DNA from: Synechococcus sp. CC9902
Lineage (GTDB): Bacteria > Cyanobacteriota > Cyanobacteriia > PCC-6307 > Cyanobiaceae
Assembly (NCBI RefSeq): GCF_000012505.1
Contig: NC_007513.1
Span: 1,364,001 to 1,428,000 of the forward strand
Direction: 5' to 3'
Length of the DNA: 64,000 bases
The notes under the pieces are model-generated. The model did not search any database and was not told the origin of the DNA. It was given only the letters and a program-made list of their open reading frames with translations. Positions 36,040 through 43,837 of the stretch are shown piece by piece. The position numbers were made by a program, and so were the translations under genes. The number at the start of each line of letters is the position of its first letter. Position 1 is the first letter of the stretch.

Positions 36040-36384
36040 ATGAAACGACTCACCGCCATCGCTGCTGCTGTGTTGTTGGCAGGCCCTCTCGCATCAAGTG
36101 CAGATCCCACCTATTTGCGATGTGACTTCAAAGACCACCAAGGCTCAAGTCCTAGTAATGGGGCCATTGATCTGATCCTTAATGAAGCCCAAGGAACTGT
36201 TGAAACCACGGTGTTGGGCTTTGACGGTTATGAAGACAATGCCTATTTCGGCGAAAGCACCATTGAATTCGACGCGGTAGAAACCGGTATTCCTATGGTC
36301 CTAAATCGAAGAACACTCTGGGTTGTCGCCAAAGGCCAGAACAACGTCAGAGTCTGTCTCTCTACAGGAGTTCCAGCACCCTGA
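36040..36384 (+). CDS. Small secreted protein of unknown function
   Basis: A 114-residue protein with a signal peptide (MKRLTAIAAAVLLAGPLASS) and a mature part of alternating strands with two cysteines (RCDFKD; VRVCLS) likely to form one disulfide. The mean charge is acidic. A periplasmic location is inferred; no family is recognised. Confidence 0.68.
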   Translation: MKRLTAIAAAVLLAGPLASSADPTYLRCDFKDHQGSSPSNGAIDLILNEAQGTVETTVLGFDGYEDNAYFGESTIEFDAVETGIPMVLNRRTLWVVAKGQNNVRVCLSTGVPAP

Positions 36385-36529
36385 GGGTTTGGATCAACCT
36401 TCGACTTGGCATCGGTGCCGTCCTTGCCATGAACCCAATGGAGCAACGCATCGAACTGGCGCAATAACTTGGCTTTTGGGTTGAGAGCACGCGTGAGAAA
36501 AGCAAAAGCCCTTTCAGCACCAAGAAAAT

Positions 36530-36613
36530 CTTCCTCCTAGTTATTGAGACAGGAAACAGATGGAGACAAACGTCTCTGATACAAGCAAAACGCTTATTTG
36601 AAGCGATTTTTGG
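36530..36613 (+). ncRNA. Possible small RNA with GGAAACA loop and terminator
   Basis: The stretch contains GACAGGAAACAG, a GAGAC/GTCTC pairing, and a final stem CGCTT/AAGCG followed by ATTTTT. GGAAACA plus a following terminator recalls the Yfr2 layout, but the match is weak and could be chance. Confidence 0.25.
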
Positions 36614-36652
36614 TCCTCTACGGTGGGAGTATTAGCGAAACGACGTTCAGTT

Positions 36653-37009
36653 ATGCAAAAGCTACGCCTTGGCCTTTATGGAGCAATAACAGCCGCCGGA
36701 ATCGGCTGGCCTTGGTATTGCATTTACAAGTTCGTTAAGGAAACAGAGGTGTTGGGCCTCACCGATCCGATTGAAATCGTCAACCTTTTTTCAGCTGGAG
36801 TCTGGGCCAATGCATCAGCCGGTTTCATCGCAGCTGACCTCACATTGGTACTAATTGCTTCTTTCATCTTTTACGCAGCGGAAGGCATGCGCATTGGTAT
36901 GAAACGTTGGTACCTCTACATTCCTTTCACATTCGCAATTTCTTTTGCCTTCTCATTCGGCCTATTCATGTTTAATCGGGAAAAACTAATAGCTCAGAAC
37001 GAAGCTTGA
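36653..37009 (+). CDS. DUF2834-like membrane protein
   Basis: A 118-residue protein with three to four hydrophobic segments: LGLYGAITAAGIGWPWYCIY, LTLVLIASFIFYAAEG and YLYIPFTFAISFAFSFGLFM. The motif EGMRIGMKRWYLYIP matches the DUF2834 family as I know it. Function unknown. A GTG at 36623 would add ten residues; the ATG at 36653 is preferred. Confidence 0.68.
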   Translation: MQKLRLGLYGAITAAGIGWPWYCIYKFVKETEVLGLTDPIEIVNLFSAGVWANASAGFIAADLTLVLIASFIFYAAEGMRIGMKRWYLYIPFTFAISFAFSFGLFMFNREKLIAQNEA

Positions 37010-37067
37010 AAGGGTCTGAAGTATTGCCATCCTTTACGCATAAGAAAGTTTCTGCGCCTTGACAAAC

Positions 37068-37289
37068 TTATTCCATAACTTCATCTAGCTCCCTCTCGGC
37101 GTAGTTATTAGTTGTCAACCCTCCATCAACACCTTGCATTCCATTGTAATTTACTTTTTCAAATCGGACTGTTATTGGGTATCGAGATTTATTCGGTTCT
37201 TTCTCGCGAGATACGACGACGCCAACCTCATTAAACCAATAGGATTCTTTCCTTTTGATCCGAACTTTCGAACCTTTAGCAATGGCCAT
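37068..37289 (-). CDS. psaE: Photosystem I subunit PsaE, island-borne copy
   Basis: PsaE is the stromal SH3-like subunit of photosystem I that helps dock ferredoxin. All family blocks are present in a 73-residue protein: [35 protein letters not shown] and [13 protein letters not shown]-like [13 protein letters not shown]. Compared with usual PsaE there are extra residues in one loop (SREKEPNKS) and a lysine-rich start. It lies alone inside the mobile island, not in a photosystem cluster; whether the genome has another psaE cannot be seen here. Confidence 0.9.
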   Translation of the reverse strand: MAIAKGSKVRIKRKESYWFNEVGVVVSREKEPNKSRYPITVRFEKVNYNGMQGVDGGLTTNNYAERELDEVME

Positions 37290-37373
37290 AGAAACAGTAA
37301 AAAGACGTCAATAACAAAAGCATGAATCCCCGAACGAAGGGATCCATAGCTTTAAGGAAATCCATCAGGAATA

Positions 37374-37404
37374 TCCTCCCGATGAATACTATTCATCGGG
37401 AGGA
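37374..37404 (+). promoter_or_regulatory. Perfect 14-bp hairpin covering a ribosome-binding site
   Basis: TCCTCCCGATGAAT and ATTCATCGGGAGGA pair fully around a three-base loop ACT. The right arm contains GGGAGGA, a Shine-Dalgarno sequence five bases before the ATG at 37409, and the left arm is its anti-SD. In RNA this should block translation until opened by heat, a ligand, a protein or a small RNA. As DNA, the same palindrome could be an operator. Confidence 0.7.
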
Positions 37405-37408
37405 ATCG

Positions 37409-37582
37409 ATGAACTCTTCAAACCTTGATCGCACGTTTACTCCGATCTGCATCACAACTGACAGATCGGTGTATCCAATGGCTACAAGCGACAAGCTGTT
37501 TCGTCACACCATTGCAAAGATGTACGTGCCCCGTTCAGCATTGACCCAAAGGATTAATCCTGAATCAATATCTGCCACTTGA
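37409..37582 (+). CDS. Small protein downstream of the SD-masking hairpin
   Basis: A 57-residue protein starting MNSSNLDRTFTPICITTDRS. The start is set by GGAGG five bases upstream, inside the hairpin. It is polar, with no membrane segment. The frame is open upstream to 37322, which would read through the hairpin. Function unknown. Confidence 0.5.
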   Translation: MNSSNLDRTFTPICITTDRSVYPMATSDKLFRHTIAKMYVPRSALTQRINPESISAT

Positions 37583-38255
37583 AAGAGGCTCTGGCTCTGT
37601 TATCTCCTAGACCGTTCAACTGGTCTGAACCTTGAGTTAGCTCTTCCGATACCACTAGCCGTAATGAGTGGATGCATTAGACGTGCTAGGCAAGCAAGAA
37701 TTCACTTAGTTCATCGACCCCAAGACGATGAATAGGACTCACCGGGATGGGAACTTTCAGTGGGTCTGAGAGAGGCTGTAGCCCCTTCCTACCCAGGGGC
37801 TGCACCTTTATGCGTTCTTCAGCAGATGCCTAGAACGCCTCTCTTATTCGCTTCTTTGAAATTAATTTTGTTATCTATTTTAACGACTTATTGATTATAT
37901 TTTTCGGCCACTTACACGAAGATAGCTAGAGATGCAACACAACGCCCTAGCAGAGCTTGTAACCCCATTCACAATCATCACTATGGACAAGGGTGGTGAA
38001 TTCAGTTTGCACCAAAGAGAAACCCTAATGTATATGGCCCTATGCCACGTCTAAGAACAAGTTGTGATTACAGAACGCAAGAAGCCAGAGGAATGAGATG
38101 GATGGCATAGAGCTGGGATGATGAGTATAAAAAAGAATGCAAATACAACTAATTATCTGGGCTGTTCTAAAAGTCAGAAAAACAGTAAAGAATTAATTGC
38201 CAGCTTTATCAACCGAAAATAAAAATGCTAAGATCTTGAATAAAGTGTTTTTCAC
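37583..38255. other. 673-bp non-coding gap with several hairpins
   Basis: No coding frame is convincing. A structured core lies at 37734-37844 (listed separately), and the right half from 37850 is A/T rich and presumably holds the promoter of the metalloprotease gene. Confidence 0.55.
37734..37844 (+). ncRNA. Candidate structured RNA, multi-hairpin
   Basis: Four pairings fit together: GACTCAC/GTGGGTC (about 37734-37767), AGCCCCT/AGGGGCT (37781-37802), GCGTTCT/AGAACGC (37813-37839), and a closing GAGAG/CTCTC (37771-37775 with 37840-37844), giving a hairpin followed by a three-way junction. Strand and function are unknown; I do not recognise a named RNA class. Confidence 0.4.
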
Positions 38256-39797
38256 GTGGCAAAAAATAAGCGAAACAAGAGCAAGCGATCAAGAAATGGA
38301 AGAGCAAAAAATAAGCGAGGAAAAAACAGGAAAGGGAGAAATACTCAAGTCAACAATGAAATAGCTAATTCCGAAGGAACAAGTGCCGATGCATCTAATA
38401 ATAAGCAACTCTGGAATGAAAGCAAGCAAAATATTGTCGACGTAAAATGGAGTAACAAGATCCATGAAAATGCATTGCTCAATACAGGTATTCCACTAGA
38501 AGAGAATGGATGGGTCAGACCAGGAATTCCAGCAAAATGGATCAGCGATAGCAGTTTTAAGAAACAAAAAAATACAACTCTGCTCACTTACAGCTTTATG
38601 ACAACCAAGTCAAAACTTGACTATGGCGATGATAGGCGAGAGACAATTGTACCCTATGCCAACTTTAGCGAGAAACAACAGAATGACATAGCAAAGCTAT
38701 TTGAGTCACTTAGCGATTACGCAAATATTAGATTTATAAAAGTGCCCGATAATAATACTGTTGGAACTATTCGGATTGGATTCAACACAATTACGGATGA
38801 GGCAGGAAAATGGCGACCTGGTATTTACGCTACAGCGGATACACCAAACCCTGAACCCCGCGGCGGAGATATTTGGTTTAACAAAAATTTTACCAAGGAT
38901 AACTTTAGTACTGGATTGGTCGAAAATGTCGGACCTGCAACGCCATCAGCAGTAATGTTGCATGAAATATTGCATGCACTTGGCTTAGAGCATCCTGACA
39001 ACCCCAAAAGAGTGACTCCCAAATTTGCTCGCAATCGAGAATATACATTGATGGCAGATGAGTTCTCCCATCGCGCAGAATTCACTCAATATTTCAAAGA
39101 TAATGGAGAAATCGCATCTTCACTGGCGGAGTTTGGTAGAAGTGAAATTAGAAAAGATTACGGCGTAAGCTCTACTCCTATGACATGGGATATTGCTGGA
39201 CTACAGTATCTCTATGGGGCCAATACTAAATTCCAACAAGGAAATACTATTTATAAATATTCAAATACGATTCCCTTTTACGAAACAATTTGGGACGCAT
39301 CCGGAATTGATACAATAAATTTAAGCAACTTCAAAAAAGATCTCGTAGTCAACCTTAATGGCGGACAACTCTCAACACTATCCTTCGATGTTGCCGACCA
39401 AAATTGGTCGGACAAACAGCATGGCAATCTAGGTATTGCGTTTAATACGGTGATCGAAAATGGAATAGGTGGATCAGGCAATGATTCGATTATAGGAAAT
39501 TCAGCTAATAACACACTAAAAGGAAATGCCGGAAATGATACTTTGTCTGGCAAAGACGGAATTGACGTCTTAATTGGTGGCTCAGGCCAAGATATTTTTA
39601 AACTTCAGCAAGGTAAAGGCCACGCCATTATCCAGGACTTCAATAGCGGAATCGACAAAATCTTACTCCAACAAAGTTCCGGGGTAAAGCTAATAAGTGT
39701 CAACGCAGGGATAGAAATAAATCAGAATAATGACCTGATTGCCATTGTTCAGAATTACGAAGGCCGACTCAATCAATCAGGTGTAAATATTATCTAA
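38256..39797 (+). CDS. RTX metalloprotease of the M10 (serralysin-like) family
   Basis: A 513-residue secreted-type zinc protease. The zinc motif HEILHALGLEH is at residues 236-246, with Met-turn residue 309 in STPMTWDIAGLQYLYG. RTX repeats (GGSGNDSIIGN, LKGNAGNDTLSGKDG, LIGGSGQDIF) run about 405-450 and a hydrophobic C-terminus suits type I secretion. The first 30 residues are almost only Lys, Arg, Asn and Gly (KNKRNKSKRSRNG), unusual for the family. The start is GTG 38256. The gene is A/T rich. Confidence 0.86.
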   Translation: MAKNKRNKSKRSRNGRAKNKRGKNRKGRNTQVNNEIANSEGTSADASNNKQLWNESKQNIVDVKWSNKIHENALLNTGIPLEENGWVRPGIPAKWISDSSFKKQKNTTLLTYSFMTTKSKLDYGDDRRETIVPYANFSEKQQNDIAKLFESLSDYANIRFIKVPDNNTVGTIRIGFNTITDEAGKWRPGIYATADTPNPEPRGGDIWFNKNFTKDNFSTGLVENVGPATPSAVMLHEILHALGLEHPDNPKRVTPKFARNREYTLMADEFSHRAEFTQYFKDNGEIASSLAEFGRSEIRKDYGVSSTPMTWDIAGLQYLYGANTKFQQGNTIYKYSNTIPFYETIWDASGIDTINLSNFKKDLVVNLNGGQLSTLSFDVADQNWSDKQHGNLGIAFNTVIENGIGGSGNDSIIGNSANNTLKGNAGNDTLSGKDGIDVLIGGSGQDIFKLQQGKGHAIIQDFNSGIDKILLQQSSGVKLISVNAGIEINQNNDLIAIVQNYEGRLNQSGVNII

Positions 39798-40048
39798 ACA
39801 CACAGGGACCTTGTTCTAAGAACGGGGCACCTACGTAAACGAATGCATCGTGCTGCATATAAGTCCAGACTGTTTCCTTCGATGGATCGAGGGATCCTTC
39901 CACTGTTTGTAATACCGGAAGTTTATTTGCAACGCGCTACTAAAAAAATTTCAATCAACAGAATTGAAGAGAAGTACTGAGATCACATCCGCAAATCGGG
40001 AGAAGTTGGTTTACGGAATATCGGTTCTGTCGAGCTGAGAAGGCGGCG

Positions 40049-40237
40049 TTAATTATCTTGTGGCTCAAAAGAAGCCACCAATTCATCGGCTCTATTGAGC
40101 ACTCGAACTGGGACCCCTATCTGATTGCAAATTTTACCTGCCATTTTCAGAGCTTCTTCAAAGTCATCCGCAGCACCATGCAGATGCCATTCCTGAAATG
40201 GATTCAGCTCTTGAACACGGAAAGTAGGGTCATGCAT
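40049..40237 (-). CDS. Small island protein, function unknown
   Basis: A 62-residue protein starting MHDPTFRVQELNPFQEWHLH, with a possible helix-strand layout (EEALKMAGKICNQIGVPVRV). It is 13 bp from the integrase stop, on the same strand. It might be a small regulator of integration, but this is only position. Confidence 0.5.
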   Translation of the reverse strand: MHDPTFRVQELNPFQEWHLHGAADDFEEALKMAGKICNQIGVPVRVLNRADELVASFEPQDN

Positions 40238-40250
40238 CAGCGAAGTGGCG

Positions 40251-41423
40251 CTAAATATTCACAGCTGCGAAGTTGGCGGCGGTCTTGTCTGGCTTGAACC
40301 TCGCGTAGCTCTTCAGATGAACCTCGATGGTGTGACCCATAGCTTCTGAGATTTCAGCCACAGCTAGACGCGCTGCATGGGCTTGCTTGGCATAGCGATG
40401 ACGAAAGGAATACGGCGTTAATTGCTCGCCGTTGTGTTCTGCCTCGTCTCGCAGTGCCATCCACATCTCACGGCGGCGCAGGTATTGATTCAACGCTTGC
40501 CCTCCATCACCTTCACGGTTCAACGGCGGCAGCTTTTCGCACACTGCCAAACGCGCCTGAAGGTTCCAATCGATCGCCGTTCCATCGGCATCACGAAGCA
40601 ATAACGGATGTAATCGCCGTGGTTCGGTCTTGGCTCCCTTGGTACCGCCCATCGACTTGCGGTAAATCGTCCAAAGTTCAGATCCGCTTGCCCCGCTCTT
40701 GATTCGCAGGTGCCTCAGTTCTTCAGGGCGTAACCCATAAACAGCACAAAGCTGAATGGCAAACCGCCATTGGTTGTGGGGGTCGCCTTCAGGGAGGTTG
40801 TCGAGCAACTGCAGGATCTGTGCATCGCTGAGGGGATAGCCAACACGCTTGGGCTTCAGCACCTCTGGCAACGTCGCAGGCGGGCTGTAAATGGGCTTCA
40901 GGTGTCCACGCTGCACCGCCCAATTCAGGAAGCCATAAAGCTTCTGGCGGCTGGTTTGGCGCATCCGTGAACCCTGCTCCCATTGCTGCAGGCATGCGAT
41001 GCAAAGAGCTTCACCGTCCACTGGTGGTCGGTCACTGAATGCCTTGGTGCAATTACGCAGGACGGGCAGGTAAAACGTCTTCCAAGTGGTCTCGCCCGCA
41101 TTAGGGACAAACTGCCGATATTTATCAATCAACTGGCTGAAATTCAGTTGTTGATGGCTGCTGGAGGTATTTGCGGACTGAGCAGCCTGAGCCAGAGTGA
41201 TCTGCCCATTTGCCCAACGCTTGAAGATCTGCTGAATGCGAGGCAGCCCTTGAGTCGAGCCTTCAAGGGTCCATGGGTACGGGAGGGAAATACTGCCTAC
41301 TCCTTTGACCTGCAAGCGCATCCGTCCACGGTTATTGAGCACCCACCAATCAGACGCCGTGGAGGCTCGAACCTGATCGCGAAAAGGCTTCACCCAGGGC
41401 TCTGCATGGCGAATAACTCCCAA
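40251..41423 (-). CDS. int: Tyrosine recombinase (integrase) of the island
   Basis: A 390-residue phage-type integrase. The N-terminal part (RGRMRLQVKG) fits an arm-binding domain, residues about 90-170 a SAM-like core-binding domain, and the catalytic domain shows YGLRPEELRHL (first Arg), a KGAKT lysine region, YSFRHRYAK, MGHTIEVHLKSYARF (His and the nucleophile Tyr). It reads away from attR, which begins 152 bp upstream of its start. It catalyses exchange between the att repeats. Confidence 0.92.
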   Translation of the reverse strand: MGVIRHAEPWVKPFRDQVRASTASDWWVLNNRGRMRLQVKGVGSISLPYPWTLEGSTQGLPRIQQIFKRWANGQITLAQAAQSANTSSSHQQLNFSQLIDKYRQFVPNAGETTWKTFYLPVLRNCTKAFSDRPPVDGEALCIACLQQWEQGSRMRQTSRQKLYGFLNWAVQRGHLKPIYSPPATLPEVLKPKRVGYPLSDAQILQLLDNLPEGDPHNQWRFAIQLCAVYGLRPEELRHLRIKSGASGSELWTIYRKSMGGTKGAKTEPRRLHPLLLRDADGTAIDWNLQARLAVCEKLPPLNREGDGGQALNQYLRRREMWMALRDEAEHNGEQLTPYSFRHRYAKQAHAARLAVAEISEAMGHTIEVHLKSYARFKPDKTAANFAAVNI

Positions 41424-41450
41424 AGCAGAAGAGGCATGTTGCTACCCCTA

Positions 41451-41470
41451 GTGTGTGGTGAGCGTGTGGT
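41451..41470 (+). repeat. Right inner 20-bp repeat, candidate integrase arm site
   Basis: Identical to 28551-28570 and in the same orientation. It lies 28 bp upstream of the integrase start codon and 105 bp inside attR, so it could also control the integrase promoter. Confidence 0.65.
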
Positions 41471-41575
41471 CAGTGTCAAATATCTGTTGACAGCAGGTGA
41501 CAGGAGACAACACAGAAAGACTGCTATAACTGAGTGACAGACTGGATAAATCAAGACCACCACTCAATTGCCCTG

Positions 41576-41626
41576 TTGCTTTGGGAGCAAGATGCCGCAG
41601 GTTCGAATCCTGTCTCCCCGACTCGC
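41576..41626 (+). repeat. attR: right copy of the 51-bp island attachment repeat
   Basis: Exact copy of 28431-28481 containing only the last 46 bases of tRNA-Pro and no 5' half, followed by sequence resembling the region after the intact tRNA. It marks the right border of the island. Confidence 0.95.
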
Positions 41627-41656
41627 TAATCAGTCAGACCCCAACTGACATCACTG

Positions 41657-41682
41657 CCGCCCCGCAAGGGGCGGTTTTTTTT
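41657..41682 (+). terminator. Terminator beyond attR (right copy)
   Basis: Seven-pair stem CCGCCCC/GGGGCGG with GCAA loop and eight T, near-identical to the terminator at 28512-28535. It was probably the original tRNA-Pro terminator before insertion. Confidence 0.85.
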
Positions 41683-41687
41683 GGGAA

Positions 41688-41939
41688 TCAGAGAATGCCG
41701 AGAGGGCCTTTCTTCTTTTTGCAATACCCAGCGCTGATATTCACCCAGCCGGATTTGCAAGCTTCTCCATTGGTTGGAGCAACCTCGTAGTAAATCGGGG
41801 ACACACAAGTTGTGCCGAGGGTGTTCACATAACCCAATGGGCACTGATTATGACCAGGGGCCTTGGGAATTTCCTTTTGAGCCAGGGCTGCTCCAGGAGC
41901 AATCAGGAGGGGTAAAAGAGCCAGAAGGATTGGTCGCAT
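41688..41939 (-). CDS. Small secreted cysteine-containing protein
   Basis: An 83-residue protein with a signal peptide (RPILLALLPLLIAPGAALAQ) and four cysteines (QCPLGY; TTCVS; ACKSGW; YCKKKKG) spaced in two similar halves, so two small disulfide-bonded motifs are likely. Function unknown. It is the first gene after the island. Confidence 0.68.
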   Translation of the reverse strand: MRPILLALLPLLIAPGAALAQKEIPKAPGHNQCPLGYVNTLGTTCVSPIYYEVAPTNGEACKSGWVNISAGYCKKKKGPLGIL

Positions 41940-42400
41940 GAGAGGAACGAAGACATTTATTTTTTAGCTTCTACAACACTTGATAGGGTACGAAAAAACC
42001 ACAATCTTCTGGATGCTCTTACATGAGAAAACCTTGATAACAGCGACAAACATTGTCAGAAGCTGTCGGCGGAACTGCCACAGATCCGAATAGCAAGAAA
42101 GTTTGGTATCAACTGACACACAACAGCAGCACGTCGCAATTGCAGCATTGTGTAGACCTCGTCCCGAGCATGTGACGAGGTGTTGTTGTGTCCTTGGGGG
42201 TGATGTCTCAAGGACTTTTTTAATCCCCCAGCGCATACCCGCCTGCAGCGGCGATAACAGCCCTGACGGGCCTGGCGGGCATGACTCCCATGATTCCAAG
42301 GCTGAGTGCGACCAGCAGGGCAGTTTTTGTACTTGCTCGCTCGCGTTCAATGAGGTACGTGGTGATCGCCCAGAACTCTCAAACCATCAAAGGTGTTCAT

Positions 42401-42577
42401 CTACCCCTGAAACATTTTCGGATCGATTTCTGCTTTTGGATTGAGCTTCAGGACCATCCACAAGAGCATTGCTGAACATGCCTTGTCATCAGCGCCGTAG
42501 TCGTATTTCCAGTCCTTAACCATGCCGACAAGCTCTTGCTGAGCATCGGTGATGAATTCATCAGTCCATTCGCGCAT
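42401..42577 (-). CDS. Short conserved-looking protein, 58 residues
   Basis: Starts MREWTDEFITDAQQELVGMV, has KYDYGADDKACSAMLLWMVL and ends PKMFQG. It is a soluble helical protein with ordinary composition, unlike the overlapping frames. Function unknown; I believe relatives occur in other marine Synechococcus, but this is memory, not a search. Confidence 0.6.
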   Translation of the reverse strand: MREWTDEFITDAQQELVGMVKDWKYDYGADDKACSAMLLWMVLKLNPKAEIDPKMFQG

Positions 42578-42622
42578 GCGCAGCTGCCTTCAAAGCAGTT
42601 CCATTTTGCTTAAATCGCTCCT

Positions 42623-42757
42623 ATGACACAAAAAAACAGGACACCTAAACCAAATAGATGGAGAATTACGGTTCCTTTAACTCCAGAAACGGTGCAATGA
42701 TTGGAAGAGAACTCTTCTAATCACAAAGCTAGGGCACTGCTTGATGAGATTTAAATT
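42623..42757 (+). pseudogene. Remnant of a small DNA-binding-like protein gene
   Basis: The frame reads MTQKNRTPKPNRWRITVPLT then PETVQ, an in-frame TGA, then LEENSSNHKARALLDEI. The start resembles ribbon-helix-helix proteins (RWRITVPLTPET). The stop within the first helix suggests a dead gene, or a single-base change from TGG. Confidence 0.4.
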
Positions 42758-43131
42758 TAATCATCGCACCACTAGCAGCAGAATCTATTCAACAGAACCC
42801 TCTTAGATATTGATAAAAGAATTGAAGAAAATGAAAGATCAAAAGGACAATTATGAACTAAGTATGATTAACGAGTATTTCTGGAGAGCTTTCTGCGCCG
42901 ATGGATTTAGCATAGCAGCCAAGGCGATCGACAGCGCTGCGACATCAATACCGAAAGAAAGACTGATCGAGACAGTAAACGATAACCAGTGCAAATCAGG
43001 AATAAAAACACCCACCACTAGCAGAAATTGCTCCTACAAAAAGAAAGAATCCTAGCAATCAGCTTGAACAAAACTTGATGAATCTAGAAGACAGGTTATT
43101 GCGAGATAATATAAATGCTTAAGTAATGAAA

Positions 43132-43437
43132 ATGGCTTTGAATATATGGCAAAACTATTGCAGAATTGAATGCACTGGGAACAAAACCTTGTTAAAAGAA
43201 GCTCAACCATTTGCTTTTTACCACGCCTCTGAGCGACGCAGACAGGCAGCAGCTTTCCTAGAGGACGTAGAAAGTGATTACAGGTTGCGCGATAAAATTA
43301 GTATCGCAAATAGCGATGACGAGTTAGTGAAGATCGCCGAGAAAGCGGGATATCGTGTGTCTTCAGAAGATATTTGGTTATATCAAGACCGCACGTTCAA
43401 AAGAAAGGCTGGCATTCGTGGATGGTATTCCAATTGA
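43132..43437 (+). CDS. Nif11-domain protein
   Basis: A 101-residue protein. Residues about 40-85 form a Nif11 unit (AAAFLEDVESDYRLRDKISI, then ANSDDELVKIAEKAGYRVSS followed by EDI). Nif11 domains occur as leader parts of ribosomally made peptides and as stand-alone proteins. The C-terminus (FKRKAGIRGWYSN) is short and basic, with no double-glycine cleavage site, so a precursor role is not supported. Its stop is one base before the next start. Confidence 0.68.
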   Translation: MALNIWQNYCRIECTGNKTLLKEAQPFAFYHASERRRQAAAFLEDVESDYRLRDKISIANSDDELVKIAEKAGYRVSSEDIWLYQDRTFKRKAGIRGWYSN

Positions 43438-43438
43438 A

Positions 43439-43837
43439 ATGAACCAGAAGTCCTACGCTGCAGCCCTGCAGCTCATTCGCTTGATGGAATTCGATGACAG
43501 CTTGGCAGCTGCCGCAGAACCATTCAATTGGTATCATAATTTGATACATCAAATGTTTGACTATGAGGAGAATAATTTCAATCGATCGCAGCTTATTAAA
43601 CAGTTAGTGAATCAACCTGAGCAATGCAGCTGTCTTGTAGATGCACATTTTAAAATCTGCATTTGTGATGGGTCTAGTCTTGATACCGTTGGAACATTCA
43701 GGGATTTAAATCTGGCCATAGATTGCTACGTCAAACATATTTTCAGCTTAAATGAAGCAGGTATTCACGTAGAGTTTCTTCAGTCTGACCAAGAGAAAGA
43801 TGATTTCATTTGCATTACGTCTCATGTGTTTTCTTAA
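43439..43837 (+). CDS. Soluble protein of unknown function after Nif11 gene
   Basis: A 132-residue protein starting MNQKSYAAALQLIRLMEFDD, mostly helical at the N-terminus with an acidic C-terminal half containing CSCLVDAHFKICICDGSS. The ATG lies one base after the Nif11 stop, so the two are probably coupled. No recognised domain. A longer frame from 43355 overlaps the Nif11 gene and is less likely. Confidence 0.58.
   Translation: MNQKSYAAALQLIRLMEFDDSLAAAAEPFNWYHNLIHQMFDYEENNFNRSQLIKQLVNQPEQCSCLVDAHFKICICDGSSLDTVGTFRDLNLAIDCYVKHIFSLNEAGIHVEFLQSDQEKDDFICITSHVFS

Larger units (their letters stand above)
28482..41575. mobile_element. Integrated island in tRNA-Pro(TGG), satellite/tycheposon-like
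   Basis: About 13.1 kb lie between the two att repeats. A tyrosine integrase is at the right end; an excisionase-like HTH gene, a VapE-type ATPase and a terminase-small-like gene are at the left. Cargo includes a beta-barrel, HNH nuclease, two RTX-type proteins, a psaE gene and several unknowns. No capsid, portal, tail or large-terminase gene is visible, so it is not a complete prophage. The VapE plus TerS-like set argues for a phage satellite; the tRNA target and cargo fit the tycheposons described in Prochlorococcus. The cargo between about 33.8 and 39.8 kb is visibly A/T rich compared with the core genes. Confidence 0.88.

Noticed and set aside
28482-41575. Complete prophage
   Set aside because: No capsid, portal, tail, large terminase or lysis gene is visible; the content fits a satellite or cargo island instead.
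42103-42444. 113-residue plus-strand frame opposite the 58-residue gene
   Set aside because: Its composition (many Cys, Ser, Pro, His) looks like an antisense shadow; the minus-strand frame is more protein-like.
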